Assembly: GCF_963677715.1 (NCBI RefSeq)
Contig: NZ_OY782495.1
Coordinates: 2,346,001-2,410,000, forward strand
DNA from: an uncultured Bacteroides sp.
GTDB lineage: Bacteria; Bacteroidota; Bacteroidia; Bacteroidales; Bacteroidaceae
DNA length: 64,000 nt
Direction: 5' to 3'
Position numbers and translations under genes: made by a program. Below are positions 9,066-18,345 of the stretch, one piece after another. The notes under the pieces were generated by a model. That model was not told where the DNA came from and searched no databases. It was given only the letters and a program-made list of their open reading frames with translations. Every line of letters starts with the position of its first letter. The first letter of the stretch is position 1.

Positions 9066-10067
9066 ATGAAAATAGGAAACATAGAATTAGGTAATCAACC
9101 CGTATTTTTGGCACCAATGGAAGACGTAACCGACCCCGCTTTCCGCCTGATGTGCAAGAAATTCGGAGCCGATATGGTCTATACCGAGTTCATTTCGAGC
9201 GATGCACTGATACGTTTTGTTAACAAGACTACCGAAAAGCTTACTATCTGCGATGAAGAGCGCCCTGTGGCTATCCAGATATACGGCAGAGAGACCGATG
9301 CAATGGTGGATGCGGCGCGAATTGTAGAAGAAGCCAATCCTAACATACTCGATATCAACTTTGGCTGTCCGGTTAAGAAGGTAGCCGGAAAAGGAGCGGG
9401 TTCGGGCATGTTACAAAATGTGCCGAAGATGTTAGAGATAACACGTGCGGTAGTCGATTCCGTAAAAATACCCGTTACCGTTAAAACCCGCCTTGGTTGG
9501 GATGCTGATCACAAAATCATTGTGGAATTGGCCGAACAACTACAAGATTGCGGCATTGCTGCGCTAACCATACACGGGCGTACACGTGCGCAAATGTATA
9601 GCGGAGAAGCAGATTGGGGCCTGATTGGCGAAGTGAAAAACAATCCACGCATGCACATACCTATCATTGGTAATGGCGATGTCACCTCGGCACAACGCGC
9701 CAAGGAGTGTTTCGACCGTTATGGGGTAGATGCTGTAATGATTGGGCGAGGCAGTATCGGCCGTCCGTGGATATTCAAAGAGGTGAAACATTATCTGAAA
9801 ACAGGTGAAGAGCTCCCATCCCTCTCTTTTGAATGGAAAATGCAAGTACTGCGCGAAGAAGTTTTGAGTAGTGTAGCCCGACTGGACGAACGGCGTGGCA
9901 TTGTTCACATCCGCCGTCATCTGGCCGCCACCCCATTATTTAAAGGCATTCCTAACTTCCGCGAAACACGCATTGCGATGCTACGTACAGAATCGGTAAA
10001 AGAACTTTTTGAGATATTCGACACCATAACTCCACCGGAAGAAGTTACATCCATCACTTTAGACTAA
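9066..10067 (+). CDS. dusB: tRNA dihydrouridine synthase
   Basis: A 333-residue FMN-dependent TIM-barrel enzyme that reduces uridine to dihydrouridine in tRNA. Family motifs are clear: APMEDVTDPAFRLMCKKFGAD at residues 17-37, the catalytic-cysteine segment DINFGCPVKKVAGKGAGSGM (~97-117), LTIHGRTRAQMYSGEADW, and the phosphate-binding GNGDVTSAQRA and MIGRGSIGRPWIF. Length is normal for DusB. It stands alone, divergent from the U32 operon and convergent with the PAP2/epimerase pair. Confidence 0.93.
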   Translation: MKIGNIELGNQPVFLAPMEDVTDPAFRLMCKKFGADMVYTEFISSDALIRFVNKTTEKLTICDEERPVAIQIYGRETDAMVDAARIVEEANPNILDINFGCPVKKVAGKGAGSGMLQNVPKMLEITRAVVDSVKIPVTVKTRLGWDADHKIIVELAEQLQDCGIAALTIHGRTRAQMYSGEADWGLIGEVKNNPRMHIPIIGNGDVTSAQRAKECFDRYGVDAVMIGRGSIGRPWIFKEVKHYLKTGEELPSLSFEWKMQVLREEVLSSVARLDERRGIVHIRRHLAATPLFKGIPNFRETRIAMLRTESVKELFEIFDTITPPEEVTSITLD

Positions 10068-10095
10068 GAATAAAATTAGGTAATATGTTATCACG

Positions 10096-10134
10096 ATAAC
10101 AATATATGTAATGACTCATTACATATATTGTTAT
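10096..10134. repeat. Perfect 19-bp inverted repeat between convergent genes
   Basis: Arms 10096-10114 and 10116-10134 are exact reverse complements with one central base. It lies between the dusB stop and the end of the minus-strand PAP2 gene, so a bidirectional transcription-end hairpin is the natural reading, although the flanking T-runs are short. Confidence 0.7.
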
Positions 10135-10185
10135 TTATCGTAAGGTATACTGTTTGCAATTACCTAATTAAGGTTGGCCACTTTG

Positions 10186-11151
10186 CTACTTAAACATTGG
10201 CACTGCAAACCACCGTTCAAACATCCAGGTTGCCGATACATATAAAAAGAAGGCCGAAATAAAGCCAGCAATAGCATCAATAAGGTAATGTGCTTGTATA
10301 TAAACGGTGGCGCAACAAAGCAAAAGATAAAACGGGACAAGAAAAGCAAAAAGCTTTTTGCTTCCACGCCATGCCATAATCATCAGTATTGTAGACATGC
10401 CAACATGTGAACTTGGGAAAGCTGCCGTAGGACGTTCGCCCACTTGCTGAGAAGCGTCCACTAAGTTATAAAAGAATCCGTGCTCATATCCGGGGCCCGG
10501 AAGTAACTCCACATGATGATTAAAATAATCGCCGATTGCTGGAAAATGACCCAGCATTACTTGATCAAGTCCAATGGCCGGAAAGTAAAATTGCGGACCG
10601 GCCACAGGAAGAAAAATGTAAATCAGGTAATAAATAAAAAACGAAGTAACTAATACAAATGACAACTTCTCGAAAAGCTCAAACCTGAAGATGAAGTAGA
10701 ACATAGCTACAATCAAAATCATAGGATAATACGAAAAGTAACCAAGATTAAAGGGCTCGCTAACCCACATTTGGGGGAGGTAACGGCTAAAAAGAACTGC
10801 CGGTTGGCAACCGAATATCCATTGTTCTGCCGAAGCAAACAGATGATCGAGGTTCGGAAAGAAACGATTGAACTCAAATGTATCGGGATACCAATAGGAA
10901 AGCAAACTCATTTGAACGGCCATTCGCACAAAAGCGGTAAATTTGCATGGAGCCAGTCGGTAAAGATGCATTAGCAAAAAAGTAGCAACAACTATAACCC
11001 CACGGTCTCGCAGCATAGTCAACGGATGATCCATCCGTTGAAACATGAAAAGTATCAAGATTGAGGTTAACAAATTATATATTAGTGTCACCTTCTCTAC
11101 GGCAAACAGCCCTTTGCGAGTGTCTACTTTTTTGAATAAATCTAGAGCCAT
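10186..11151 (-). CDS. PAP2-family integral membrane phosphatase/transferase
   Basis: A 321-residue protein with six or more hydrophobic segments. The C-terminal half carries PAP2/AUR1-type motifs: PTAAFPSSHVGMS and AHYLIDAIAG, with the histidine and aspartate expected at the active site. The first PAP2 motif is weak, as in inositol-phosphoceramide synthase-like members that transfer lipid phosphate head groups. Bacteroidota make sphingolipids and some add inositol phosphate by a PAP2-like enzyme, but the other genes of that pathway are not here, so the substrate is open. It overlaps the upstream epimerase gene by 10 bp, implying translational coupling. Confidence 0.75.
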   Translation of the reverse strand: MALDLFKKVDTRKGLFAVEKVTLIYNLLTSILILFMFQRMDHPLTMLRDRGVIVVATFLLMHLYRLAPCKFTAFVRMAVQMSLLSYWYPDTFEFNRFFPNLDHLFASAEQWIFGCQPAVLFSRYLPQMWVSEPFNLGYFSYYPMILIVAMFYFIFRFELFEKLSFVLVTSFFIYYLIYIFLPVAGPQFYFPAIGLDQVMLGHFPAIGDYFNHHVELLPGPGYEHGFFYNLVDASQQVGERPTAAFPSSHVGMSTILMIMAWRGSKKLFAFLVPFYLLLCCATVYIQAHYLIDAIAGFISAFFLYVSATWMFERWFAVPMFK

Positions 11152-12152
11152 CCTTCTTTCTTATACCAAGCAATGGTTTCTTTGACTCCTTTCTCCAAAT
11201 CATATTCAGGTTTGAATCCTAATTCGTTGACTGCCGGAGTAATATCACACTGCCAGTTTCTTTGTTTCATTATTTTAAATTTGTCCGAATTCAGTGTACT
11301 GCTCTTTCCAGAGAGGGTTGCAAAAAATTCAGCGAGCAAAGATATAACTTTTAAAACAATTAACGGGCATTTTATATGTATTACAAAATGAACACCCAAT
11401 TCTTTTTGTATCAGATCCGAGAAAATGCGGCTATCGTACACCTTATTATCGGACAAAAAATAAACTCGTCGGGAAACTTTTTTTTCAATTCCTAAAAAGA
11501 CAGCTTGCACTATATCTCTGACGTAAATAAACGTCAAATCTTGCCTCTTGAACCCTACCGAGAAATCAACATGTTTTCTGATAGACTTTGCCATCAGAAA
11601 ATAATCTTTTTCACGCGGACCGTAAACCCCTGTAGGCCGATAAATTACATAAGGAAACCCGGCAAGTCCCTGTATATAACGTTCCGCTTTCAGCTTACTG
11701 AACCCATAAGCGGTGTTAGGCATCGGAACATCTTCCTCCTTAATAGGAGAATAATCGCTTTCGCGAATAGGGCCAAAAACACTTAATGTACTGATATGTA
11801 TAAACTGTTCGGGGGTCATATCAAGTTCCACAAGCATATCGACAAAGTTTTTTGTTTGCAGATAGTTTACTCTGTCAAAATCCTTTTTATCAACACATTT
11901 GGTCACTCCTGCGCAATGTACAACGTAATCGAATCCACTGCTGGCATTTTTTCTATAAGCAAGGAGTTGAGCCCGAAGCCTGTCGGGATGACCAAAATCC
12001 AATTCTATAAAGTTTAAACCCTGCTCTTGCAAATATTCTCTGCTACTGGAAGAGCGGACTCCCGCCCAGACCGAAAATTTTCGTTTTAAAGCTTCTTCTA
12101 CTATAAAGCTACCAATAAATCCACTGGCACCGGTAACTAAAATACTGCTCAT
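11142..12152 (-). CDS. NAD(P)-dependent epimerase/dehydratase (extended SDR)
   Basis: A 336-residue extended short-chain dehydrogenase. The N-terminal nucleotide-binding motif is VTGASGFIG (residues 5-13); the catalytic Tyr and Lys are in AYGFSKLKAERY. A hydrophobic stretch around PLIVLKVISLLAEFFATL near residue 270 hints at membrane association, as in 3-beta-hydroxysteroid dehydrogenase-like members. The substrate could be a nucleotide sugar or a lipid intermediate; its coupling to a PAP2-type membrane enzyme favours a lipid-linked substrate, which is inference. A minus-strand -7 element lies 30 bp upstream. Confidence 0.75.
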   Translation of the reverse strand: MSSILVTGASGFIGSFIVEEALKRKFSVWAGVRSSSSREYLQEQGLNFIELDFGHPDRLRAQLLAYRKNASSGFDYVVHCAGVTKCVDKKDFDRVNYLQTKNFVDMLVELDMTPEQFIHISTLSVFGPIRESDYSPIKEEDVPMPNTAYGFSKLKAERYIQGLAGFPYVIYRPTGVYGPREKDYFLMAKSIRKHVDFSVGFKRQDLTFIYVRDIVQAVFLGIEKKVSRRVYFLSDNKVYDSRIFSDLIQKELGVHFVIHIKCPLIVLKVISLLAEFFATLSGKSSTLNSDKFKIMKQRNWQCDITPAVNELGFKPEYDLEKGVKETIAWYKKEGWL

Positions 12153-12183
12153 TGCACAAACTTCTAAGTTTCAAAATAAAATA

Positions 12184-12191
12184 CAAAGATA
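12184..12191 (-). promoter_or_regulatory. -7 element of the epimerase/PAP2 pair
   Basis: CAAAGATA on the plus strand reads TATCTTTG on the minus strand, 32 bp before the epimerase start codon. No clear -33 element at the ideal distance. Confidence 0.45.
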
Positions 12192-12326
12192 AAACATAAA
12201 TCATTTTTTTCGGTCGTTTTACTTTTATTTTCAATCTTAGACGCAAGTTTTAAGCGAATACAGAACTATCGAAAACAATAATTCGTTTACTTTGTATAAT
12301 TAACATTTCAATTAAACAATTCACAC

Positions 12327-14468
12327 ATGGCAAAAAACAAAGATAAAAAAGCCGGCAAACGAATGAATAAGAAAGATTTGGCTAACATGCTAATGAATCT
12401 CTTTCATTCTAAATCATCCGAAATACTTAGTTTTAAATATATTTTTTCAGAACTTCATCTTGCTACGCATCCGCTCAAAATGCTCTGCATTGACTTACTC
12501 AATGAACTCAAAGAAGGTGATTACATAACTGAAGTAGATAAAAATAAGTTTCGCCTCAACGATCACGGAACAGAAATGACCGGCACTTTTCTACGCAAAA
12601 GCAATGGAAAGAACTCATTTATCCCGGATGAAGGCGGAGACCCTCTTTTTATCGCCGAACGAAATTCGGCCCACGCCATGAACAATGATAAAGTGCGTAT
12701 AGCATTCTATGCCAAGCGCAAAAATCATGATGCAGAAGGTGAAGTCATTGAAATATTGGAGCGTGCCAATGATACTTTTGTAGGAACACTCGAAGTTGCT
12801 AAATCATATGCTTTTCTGGTAACTGAAAACCGCACCCTAGCCAACGATATTTTTATACCCAAAGAAAAACTAAAAGGTGGAAAAACCGGCGACAAAGCAA
12901 TAGTAAAAGTCACTGAATGGCCGGATAAAGCAAAAAATCCCATCGGACAGGTAATAGACATATTAGGCAAAGCCGGAGACAATACAACTGAGATGCATGC
13001 TATCCTGGCCGAGTTCGGGCTTCCTTACGTTTACCCTCTGGCTGTAGAAAAGGCGGCAGATAAAATCCCGGCAGAAATATCGGAAGAAGAGATCGCACTC
13101 CGCGAAGATTTCCGCAAGGTAATCACTTTCACCATCGACCCGAAAGATGCGAAAGATTTTGATGATGCGTTATCCATACGAAAGCTTAAAGCAGACTTAT
13201 GGGAAGTGGGAGTGCACATCGCCGATGTATCTCATTACGTAAAAGAAGACAGCGTTATTGATAAAGAAGCCCAAAAACGTGCCACATCGATCTATCTCGT
13301 AGATCGTACTATACCGATGCTTCCTGAACGCTTATGCAACTTTATCTGTTCACTTCGTCCCAACGAAGAGAAACTGGCTTATTCTGTTATCTTCGATATC
13401 ACAGAAAAAGGAGAAGTAAAAAGCTCACGTGTGGTACATACTATTATCAAGTCAGACCGACGTTTTACTTACGAAGAAGCACAGCAAATCATTGAAACAA
13501 AGCAAGGAGACTTCAGGGATGAAGTGCTAATGATGGATACTATTGCTAAAGTGCTTCGCCAGAAACGCTTTACGGCCGGAGCTATTAATTTCGATCGTTA
13601 TGAAGTGAAATTTGAAATTGACGAAAAAGGCAAACCATTAAGCGTATATTTCAAAGAATCAAAAGATGCTAATAAGTTAGTAGAAGAATTTATGCTTTTG
13701 GCCAACAGAACAGTGGCCGAAAAGATTGGTAAAGTGCCTAAAGGTAAAAAAGCAAAAGTATTGCCTTACCGTATTCACGACTTACCAGATCCTGAAAAGC
13801 TGGATAATTTAGCACAATTTATTGCACGCTTTGGTTATAAAATACGCACAAGCGGTACCAAAAGCGATGTGTCTAAGTCCATTAATCATTTGTTAGACGA
13901 CATACAAGGAAAGAAAGAAGAAAACCTCATTGAAACCGTTTCTATCCGTTCCATGCAAAAAGCCCGTTACTCTACACATAATATTGGACACTACGGACTG
14001 GCTTTCGATTACTATACCCATTTTACTTCTCCCATTCGCCGTTATCCGGATATGATGGTTCATCGTCTTGTTACTAAATACCTTGAAGGCGGACGAAGTG
14101 CTTCGGAAATAAAATACGAAGATTTGTGCGAACACAGTTCAAGCATGGAACAAATTGCAGCTAATGCCGAACGTGCTTCTATCAAATACAAACAAGTAGA
14201 ATTTATGACCGAGCGAGTTGGACAAACCTATGACGGAGTTATTTCGGGAGTAACCGAATGGGGACTTTACGTAGAATTAAACGAAAACAAGTGCGAGGGC
14301 ATGATTCCGGTTCGTGATTTAGGTGATGATTATTACGAATTTGACGAGAAAAATTATTGTCTTCGCGGGCGGCGTAAAAATCGCATATACAGTTTAGGTG
14401 ACGCTATCACTATTAAAGTTGCCCGCGCCAATTTAGAGAAAAAGCAACTGGATTTTGCATTAGTATAG
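12327..14468 (+). CDS. rnr: Ribonuclease R
   Basis: A 713-residue RNase II/R-family 3'-5' exoribonuclease. After a basic N-terminal tail come cold-shock-type RNA-binding domains (residues ~75-240), the RNB catalytic core with the metal-binding aspartate cluster FTIDPKDAKDFDDALS (~270-285) and HIADVSHYV, the conserved ARYSTHNIGHYGLAFDYYTHFTSPIRRYPD region split around residue ~555-580, and a C-terminal S1 domain (ISGVTEWGLYVELNENKCEGM). It degrades structured RNA and contributes to rRNA and mRNA turnover. A pyridoxamine-oxidase-like gene follows 13 bp later and is probably co-transcribed. Confidence 0.95.
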   Translation: MAKNKDKKAGKRMNKKDLANMLMNLFHSKSSEILSFKYIFSELHLATHPLKMLCIDLLNELKEGDYITEVDKNKFRLNDHGTEMTGTFLRKSNGKNSFIPDEGGDPLFIAERNSAHAMNNDKVRIAFYAKRKNHDAEGEVIEILERANDTFVGTLEVAKSYAFLVTENRTLANDIFIPKEKLKGGKTGDKAIVKVTEWPDKAKNPIGQVIDILGKAGDNTTEMHAILAEFGLPYVYPLAVEKAADKIPAEISEEEIALREDFRKVITFTIDPKDAKDFDDALSIRKLKADLWEVGVHIADVSHYVKEDSVIDKEAQKRATSIYLVDRTIPMLPERLCNFICSLRPNEEKLAYSVIFDITEKGEVKSSRVVHTIIKSDRRFTYEEAQQIIETKQGDFRDEVLMMDTIAKVLRQKRFTAGAINFDRYEVKFEIDEKGKPLSVYFKESKDANKLVEEFMLLANRTVAEKIGKVPKGKKAKVLPYRIHDLPDPEKLDNLAQFIARFGYKIRTSGTKSDVSKSINHLLDDIQGKKEENLIETVSIRSMQKARYSTHNIGHYGLAFDYYTHFTSPIRRYPDMMVHRLVTKYLEGGRSASEIKYEDLCEHSSSMEQIAANAERASIKYKQVEFMTERVGQTYDGVISGVTEWGLYVELNENKCEGMIPVRDLGDDYYEFDEKNYCLRGRRKNRIYSLGDAITIKVARANLEKKQLDFALV

Positions 14469-14481
14469 TTAGAAAACATCT

Positions 14482-14955
14482 ATGAAAACTGTCATTATTG
14501 AAAACAAAGAGCAGGTAGAAGAAATCATTAAACGCTGCGATATCTGTTATGTTGGGATTAGCGATTTAGAGGGGAACCCATATGTTATTCCTATGAATTT
14601 CGGCTATCAAGACGGAGTTATTTATCTTCATTCCGGCCCCACGGGTAGTTGCATGGATTTGTTGGCGAAGAATAATCATGTTTGCATCACCTGCAGCATT
14701 GATCATGAGCTGGTATTTCAGCATCCAAAAGTAGCTTGTAGCTATCGTATGAAAGCCAAGAGTGTAATCTGCCGAGGCAGAGTAAGCTTTTTAGAAGATC
14801 TCGAAGAAAAACGTCAGGCACTGGATATCATTATGAAACATTACATAGACCGGGAATTTGTTTATTCCGACCCTGCGGTAAAAAACGTAAAAGTATGGGA
14901 AGTGCCTATCGACAGCGTAACAGCAAAAGAGTATGCCGTTCCTCATAATAAATAA
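14482..14955 (+). CDS. Pyridoxamine 5'-phosphate oxidase-related flavoprotein
   Basis: A 157-residue split-barrel flavin-binding protein of the pyridoxamine 5'-phosphate oxidase-related group, which also includes the Nim nitroimidazole-resistance proteins of Bacteroides. The segment CYVGISDLEGNPYVIPMNFGYQDG and the following LHSGPTGSCMDLL fit this family, and the size is right. Binding of FMN is expected; the reaction is unknown. I would not call it Nim without comparison. It ends 19 bp before a strong bidirectional terminator and is likely in one transcript with rnr. Confidence 0.8.
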   Translation: MKTVIIENKEQVEEIIKRCDICYVGISDLEGNPYVIPMNFGYQDGVIYLHSGPTGSCMDLLAKNNHVCITCSIDHELVFQHPKVACSYRMKAKSVICRGRVSFLEDLEEKRQALDIIMKHYIDREFVYSDPAVKNVKVWEVPIDSVTAKEYAVPHNK

Positions 14956-14974
14956 ATATTTGCTTTATACATAA

Positions 14975-15008
14975 AAAGAAGGCCTCCTTATTCAAAGAGG
15001 CCTTCTTT
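14975..15008. terminator. Bidirectional terminator between rnr unit and cysK
   Basis: Perfect 12-bp stem AAAGAAGGCCTC (14975-14986) and GAGGCCTTCTTT (14997-15008) with a 10-nt loop and A/T tracts on both sides. It can end both the plus-strand rnr transcript and the minus-strand cysK transcript. Confidence 0.85.
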
Positions 15009-15045
15009 GTGCCAACAAAAAACAAATAAAGCGATCATCTATTGA

Positions 15046-15993
15046 TTACAACGGATATTCCTCGAAAGCATAGAGAATGGTAGATAAATAACGTTCACCG
15101 GTATCAGGCAATAAAACAACAATAGTTTTTCCTTCATATTCAGGCAGTTGAGCCAATTGAACAGCCGCCCAAACAGCCGCTCCCGAAGAAATGCCTACCA
15201 ATAAACCTTCTTTAGCCGCAAGTTCGCGACTGGTACGAATCGCATCATCATTTTCCACTTGCTTAATAAGATCTACGACTTCTCCATTATACGTTTTAGG
15301 AACAAAACCTGCACCGATACCCTGAATTTTGTGTGGGCCGGGATTCCCTCCCGAAAGGACAGGAGAGCCAGTAGGCTCTACAGCCACAATCTTCACTTTC
15401 GGATTATGCTTTTTCAAAGCTGCACCTACACCGCTTACCGTTCCACCTGTTCCTACTCCCGCTACAAATACATCAACTTCTCCGTCCGTGTCCCGCCAGA
15501 TTTCTTGTCCCGTAGTTCGTTCGTGTATAGCAGGATTAGCCGGATTCTCAAACTGTTGAAGTATAATAGCACCCGGAGTTTCATTCTTTAATTCTTCAGC
15601 TCTGGCAATAGCGCCCTTCATCCCGTTTGCACCCGGAGTCAAGACTAGATTAGCCCCAAGAGCCTTTAATAGATTACGCCTTTCCAAACTCATCGTGTCC
15701 GGCATAGTCAGTATTAACTTATATCCTTTCGCTGCGGAAGCAAAGGCTAATCCCACCCCGGTATTGCCACTGGTCGGTTCAATAATTGTCGCTCCCGCCT
15801 TTAAAGTACCTTTTGCTTCAGCATCCTCAATCATTGCCAAAGCAATTCTGTCTTTCACACTACCTGCTGGATTAAAATACTCCAGCTTAGCTACAATTTT
15901 GGCTTTCAGTCCTTTGCTTGCATTATAATTACTCAGCTCTAACAGAGGAGTATTTCCTACCAAATCGGTTAATTTTTTTGCAATCTTTCCCAT
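15046..15993 (-). CDS. cysK: Cysteine synthase A (O-acetylserine sulfhydrylase)
   Basis: A 315-residue PLP enzyme that makes cysteine from O-acetylserine and sulphide. The PLP-lysine region [11 protein letters not shown] (~residue 42-52), the TSGNTG substrate loop ([13 protein letters not shown]), the [10 protein letters not shown] phosphate-binding loop and the C-terminal GISSGAAV are all intact. Length is typical. It is divergent from the serine acetyltransferase gene, which supplies its substrate, so the two steps of cysteine synthesis share a 204-bp regulatory region. Confidence 0.95.
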   Translation of the reverse strand: MGKIAKKLTDLVGNTPLLELSNYNASKGLKAKIVAKLEYFNPAGSVKDRIALAMIEDAEAKGTLKAGATIIEPTSGNTGVGLAFASAAKGYKLILTMPDTMSLERRNLLKALGANLVLTPGANGMKGAIARAEELKNETPGAIILQQFENPANPAIHERTTGQEIWRDTDGEVDVFVAGVGTGGTVSGVGAALKKHNPKVKIVAVEPTGSPVLSGGNPGPHKIQGIGAGFVPKTYNGEVVDLIKQVENDDAIRTSRELAAKEGLLVGISSGAAVWAAVQLAQLPEYEGKTIVVLLPDTGERYLSTILYAFEEYPL

Positions 15994-16031
15994 ATCTATA
16001 AAATTTTAATTTTTATCTTTTTATTATGTTA

Positions 16032-16039
16032 CAAAGATA
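16032..16039 (-). promoter_or_regulatory. -7 element of cysK
   Basis: CAAAGATA on the plus strand gives TATCTTTG on the minus strand, 39 bp before the cysK start. The -33 position about 20 bp upstream reads TTTT. Confidence 0.55.
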
Positions 16040-16062
16040 ATCACTAAATTACTCTCTGAAAA

Positions 16063-16078
16063 TACCACAAGTATGGTA
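16063..16078. promoter_or_regulatory. Operator-like inverted repeat in the cysK/satA region
   Basis: TACCA (16063-16067) and TGGTA (16074-16078) form an inverted repeat with a 6-bp centre, placed just upstream of the cysK -33 position and between two divergent cysteine-biosynthesis genes. This is where a sulphur-responsive regulator could act. The regulator is not in this window. Confidence 0.4.
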
Positions 16079-16138
16079 ATTTTGTACTATAAATACGTTA
16101 TTACTTTATTACAAGTGCAAATATATGCATTCTCACTG

Positions 16139-16169
16139 ATTGCTATTTCCGCAATAATTCTTACCTTTG
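16139..16169 (+). promoter_or_regulatory. Promoter of serine acetyltransferase gene
   Basis: ATTG at 16139-16142 (three of four matches to TTTG), a 19-bp spacer and TACCTTTG at 16162-16169, which ends 28 bp before the start codon. Confidence 0.6.
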
Positions 16170-16197
16170 CAAACATACATATATAAAGGATATCATA

Positions 16198-17097
16198 ATG
16201 AGTCCATTTAATTTCACTCACATCTTGACACAGACAGTCGATGCGCTTTCGGAGAGCGAATCGTACAAAGGATTGTTTCATCAGCACAAAGACGGAGAAC
16301 CCTTGCCATCGGCGCGGGTATTGTGTGATATCATTGAACTTACCAGATCCATTCTTTTCCCGGGCTATTTTGGAAATTCCACCGTGAATAGCCGCACTGT
16401 AAACTACCATATCGGAGTAAATATCGAACAATTGTTTGACTTGCTCTCTGAGCAAATTTTGGCCGGTCTTTGTTTCGGAAGTGATGAAGAATGCAGTGGG
16501 TGTACTGAATCTCAACGAGACGAAGCTGCTCACTTGGCAGCCAATTTCATTAGTAAATTACCTGAAATGAGGCAAATGCTGGCTATGGATGTTGAAGCGG
16601 CTTACAACGGCGACCCTGCTGCTGAAAGTTTTGGCGAAGTCATCTTTTGTTATCCCGCTATAAAATCAATCAGCAATTATCGTATAGCCCACCAACTATT
16701 ACTACTAGGCGTGCCTCTTATACCACGCATCATCACTGAGATGGCGCATAGCGAAACAGGCATTGATATCCATCCGGGAGCAGAAATAGGCACGCATTTC
16801 ACTATTGACCACGGAACAGGCGTTGTCATTGGTGCCACAAGCATTATTGGAAACAACGTAAAACTATATCAGGGAGTAACGTTAGGAGCCAGAAGCTTTC
16901 CGCTAGATGAAGAAGGTAAACCCATAAAAGGCATTCCACGTCATCCAATATTGGAAGATAATGTAATCGTTTATTCGAATGCCACCATTTTGGGGCGAAT
17001 TACTATCGGACATGACGCGACAGTGGGAGGTAATATTTGGGTAACTGAAAACGTTTCGCCCGGGGCAAGAATAGTGCAAACAAAAGCTAAAAAATAA
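16198..17097 (+). CDS. cysE: Serine O-acetyltransferase
   Basis: A 299-residue enzyme that acetylates serine with acetyl-CoA in the first step of cysteine synthesis. The C-terminal half is a left-handed beta helix of hexapeptide repeats, with the catalytic-site segment HPGAEIGTHFTIDHGTGVVIG (split around residue 195-215) and GVTLGARSF. The long helical N-terminal region (~180 residues) matches the EpsC/SatA-type enzymes of Bacteroidota and plants. Divergent cysK uses its product. It lies 38 bp upstream of an rRNA methyltransferase gene and may be co-transcribed with it. Confidence 0.9.
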   Translation: MSPFNFTHILTQTVDALSESESYKGLFHQHKDGEPLPSARVLCDIIELTRSILFPGYFGNSTVNSRTVNYHIGVNIEQLFDLLSEQILAGLCFGSDEECSGCTESQRDEAAHLAANFISKLPEMRQMLAMDVEAAYNGDPAAESFGEVIFCYPAIKSISNYRIAHQLLLLGVPLIPRIITEMAHSETGIDIHPGAEIGTHFTIDHGTGVVIGATSIIGNNVKLYQGVTLGARSFPLDEEGKPIKGIPRHPILEDNVIVYSNATILGRITIGHDATVGGNIWVTENVSPGARIVQTKAKK

Positions 17098-17135
17098 ACA
17101 AATAGAATATATCAGTAATAACGTAATATAGAATA

Positions 17136-18302
17136 ATGAGCGAATCATTCGAAATGATTGCCAAAACCTTTCAGGGACTGGAAGAAGTACTGGCAGAAGA
17201 ATTAACAACACTGGGAGCAGACAACGTACAAATCGGACGCCGAATGGTTTCCTTTACCGGAGACAAAGAAATGATGTATAAAGCTAATTTCTGTCTACGT
17301 ACAGCTATCCGTATTCTTAAACCTATCAAGCATTTTACAGCTAAGCACGCCGATGAAGTGTATGATCAGATTAAAGCTATCAAATGGGAGGAAATACTTG
17401 ACGTTGATAAGACATTTGCCGTAGATGCTGTCGTGTTTAGCGACGAGTTTCGCCATTCCAAATTCGTATCTTACAAAGTAAAAGACGCCATTGTCGATTA
17501 CTTTCGCGAGTTAAATGGTAAGCGCCCATCCGTGCGTATAAACAAGCCGGATGTATTACTCAATATTCATATTGCTCAAACCAGTTGCACTCTATCGCTT
17601 GATTCCTCCGGCGAATCGCTTCACCGACGCGGATACCGTCAGGAAGCTGTAGAAGCACCGCTTAACGAAGTCTTGGCAGCAGGCATGATTTTAATGAGCA
17701 AATGGCGGGGAGAATGTGATTTAATTGATCCGATGTGCGGTTCAGGAACAATACCTATTGAGGCAGCCCTTATTGCCAAAAATATAGCTCCCGGAGTTTT
17801 CCGGAAAGAATTCGCTTTCGAAAAATGGGTAGATTTCGATCAGGAAATGTTTGATGCCATTTATAATGACGACAGTCAGGAACGTGAATTCAAACATAAA
17901 ATATATGGCTACGACAACAATCCGAGAGCAAACGAAATAGCCACTCATAATGTAAAAGCTGCCGGCGTTTCTAAAAATGTAATTTTAAAACTTCAACCCT
18001 TTCAACAATTTGAGCAGCCCAAAGACAAATCAATCCTTATAACTAATCCACCTTATGGGGAACGTATTTCTACGCATGACTTGTTGGGCTTATACCAAAT
18101 GATAGGTGAGCGACTAAAACATGCTTTTTGCAATAATGATGCCTGGATATTGAGTTATCGTGAAGAGTGTTTCGACCAAATTGGTTTGAAGCCAAGCTAT
18201 AAAGTGCCGCTATTTAACGGCCCGTTGGAGTGCGAATTTCGTAAATACCAAATATTCGGCGGAAAATACAAAGAATTCAAAAAAGAAACCGTCGATCAGT
18301 AA
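17136..18302 (+). CDS. THUMP-domain rRNA guanine N2-methyltransferase (RlmL N-terminal-like)
   Basis: A 388-residue class I SAM-dependent methyltransferase. The N-terminal ~160 residues match a THUMP RNA-binding domain (AKTFQGLEEVLAEELTTLGA at the start). The methyltransferase fold follows, with the SAM motif DPMCGSGTIPIEAALIA (~residue 200) and the catalytic NPPYGERI (~305). This matches the RlmL half of E. coli RlmKL, which methylates G2445 of 23S rRNA; single-domain versions of this length are common in other phyla. Cytoplasmic, no membrane segments. It is 43 bp upstream of the dipeptidyl peptidase gene. Confidence 0.88.
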   Translation: MSESFEMIAKTFQGLEEVLAEELTTLGADNVQIGRRMVSFTGDKEMMYKANFCLRTAIRILKPIKHFTAKHADEVYDQIKAIKWEEILDVDKTFAVDAVVFSDEFRHSKFVSYKVKDAIVDYFRELNGKRPSVRINKPDVLLNIHIAQTSCTLSLDSSGESLHRRGYRQEAVEAPLNEVLAAGMILMSKWRGECDLIDPMCGSGTIPIEAALIAKNIAPGVFRKEFAFEKWVDFDQEMFDAIYNDDSQEREFKHKIYGYDNNPRANEIATHNVKAAGVSKNVILKLQPFQQFEQPKDKSILITNPPYGERISTHDLLGLYQMIGERLKHAFCNNDAWILSYREECFDQIGLKPSYKVPLFNGPLECEFRKYQIFGGKYKEFKKETVDQ

Positions 18303-18345
18303 ATAGCCAACCGACTGAAATATCAATGATTAAAAAGCTCAATAT

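Noticed and set aside
10186-12152. Inositol-phosphoceramide pathway locus
   Set aside because: A PAP2-type enzyme alone is not sufficient; genes for inositol phosphate synthase and the CDP-type transferase are not adjacent.
14482-14955. Nim nitroimidazole-resistance gene
   Set aside because: Only the general flavin split-barrel family can be seen; related housekeeping proteins look the same at this level.
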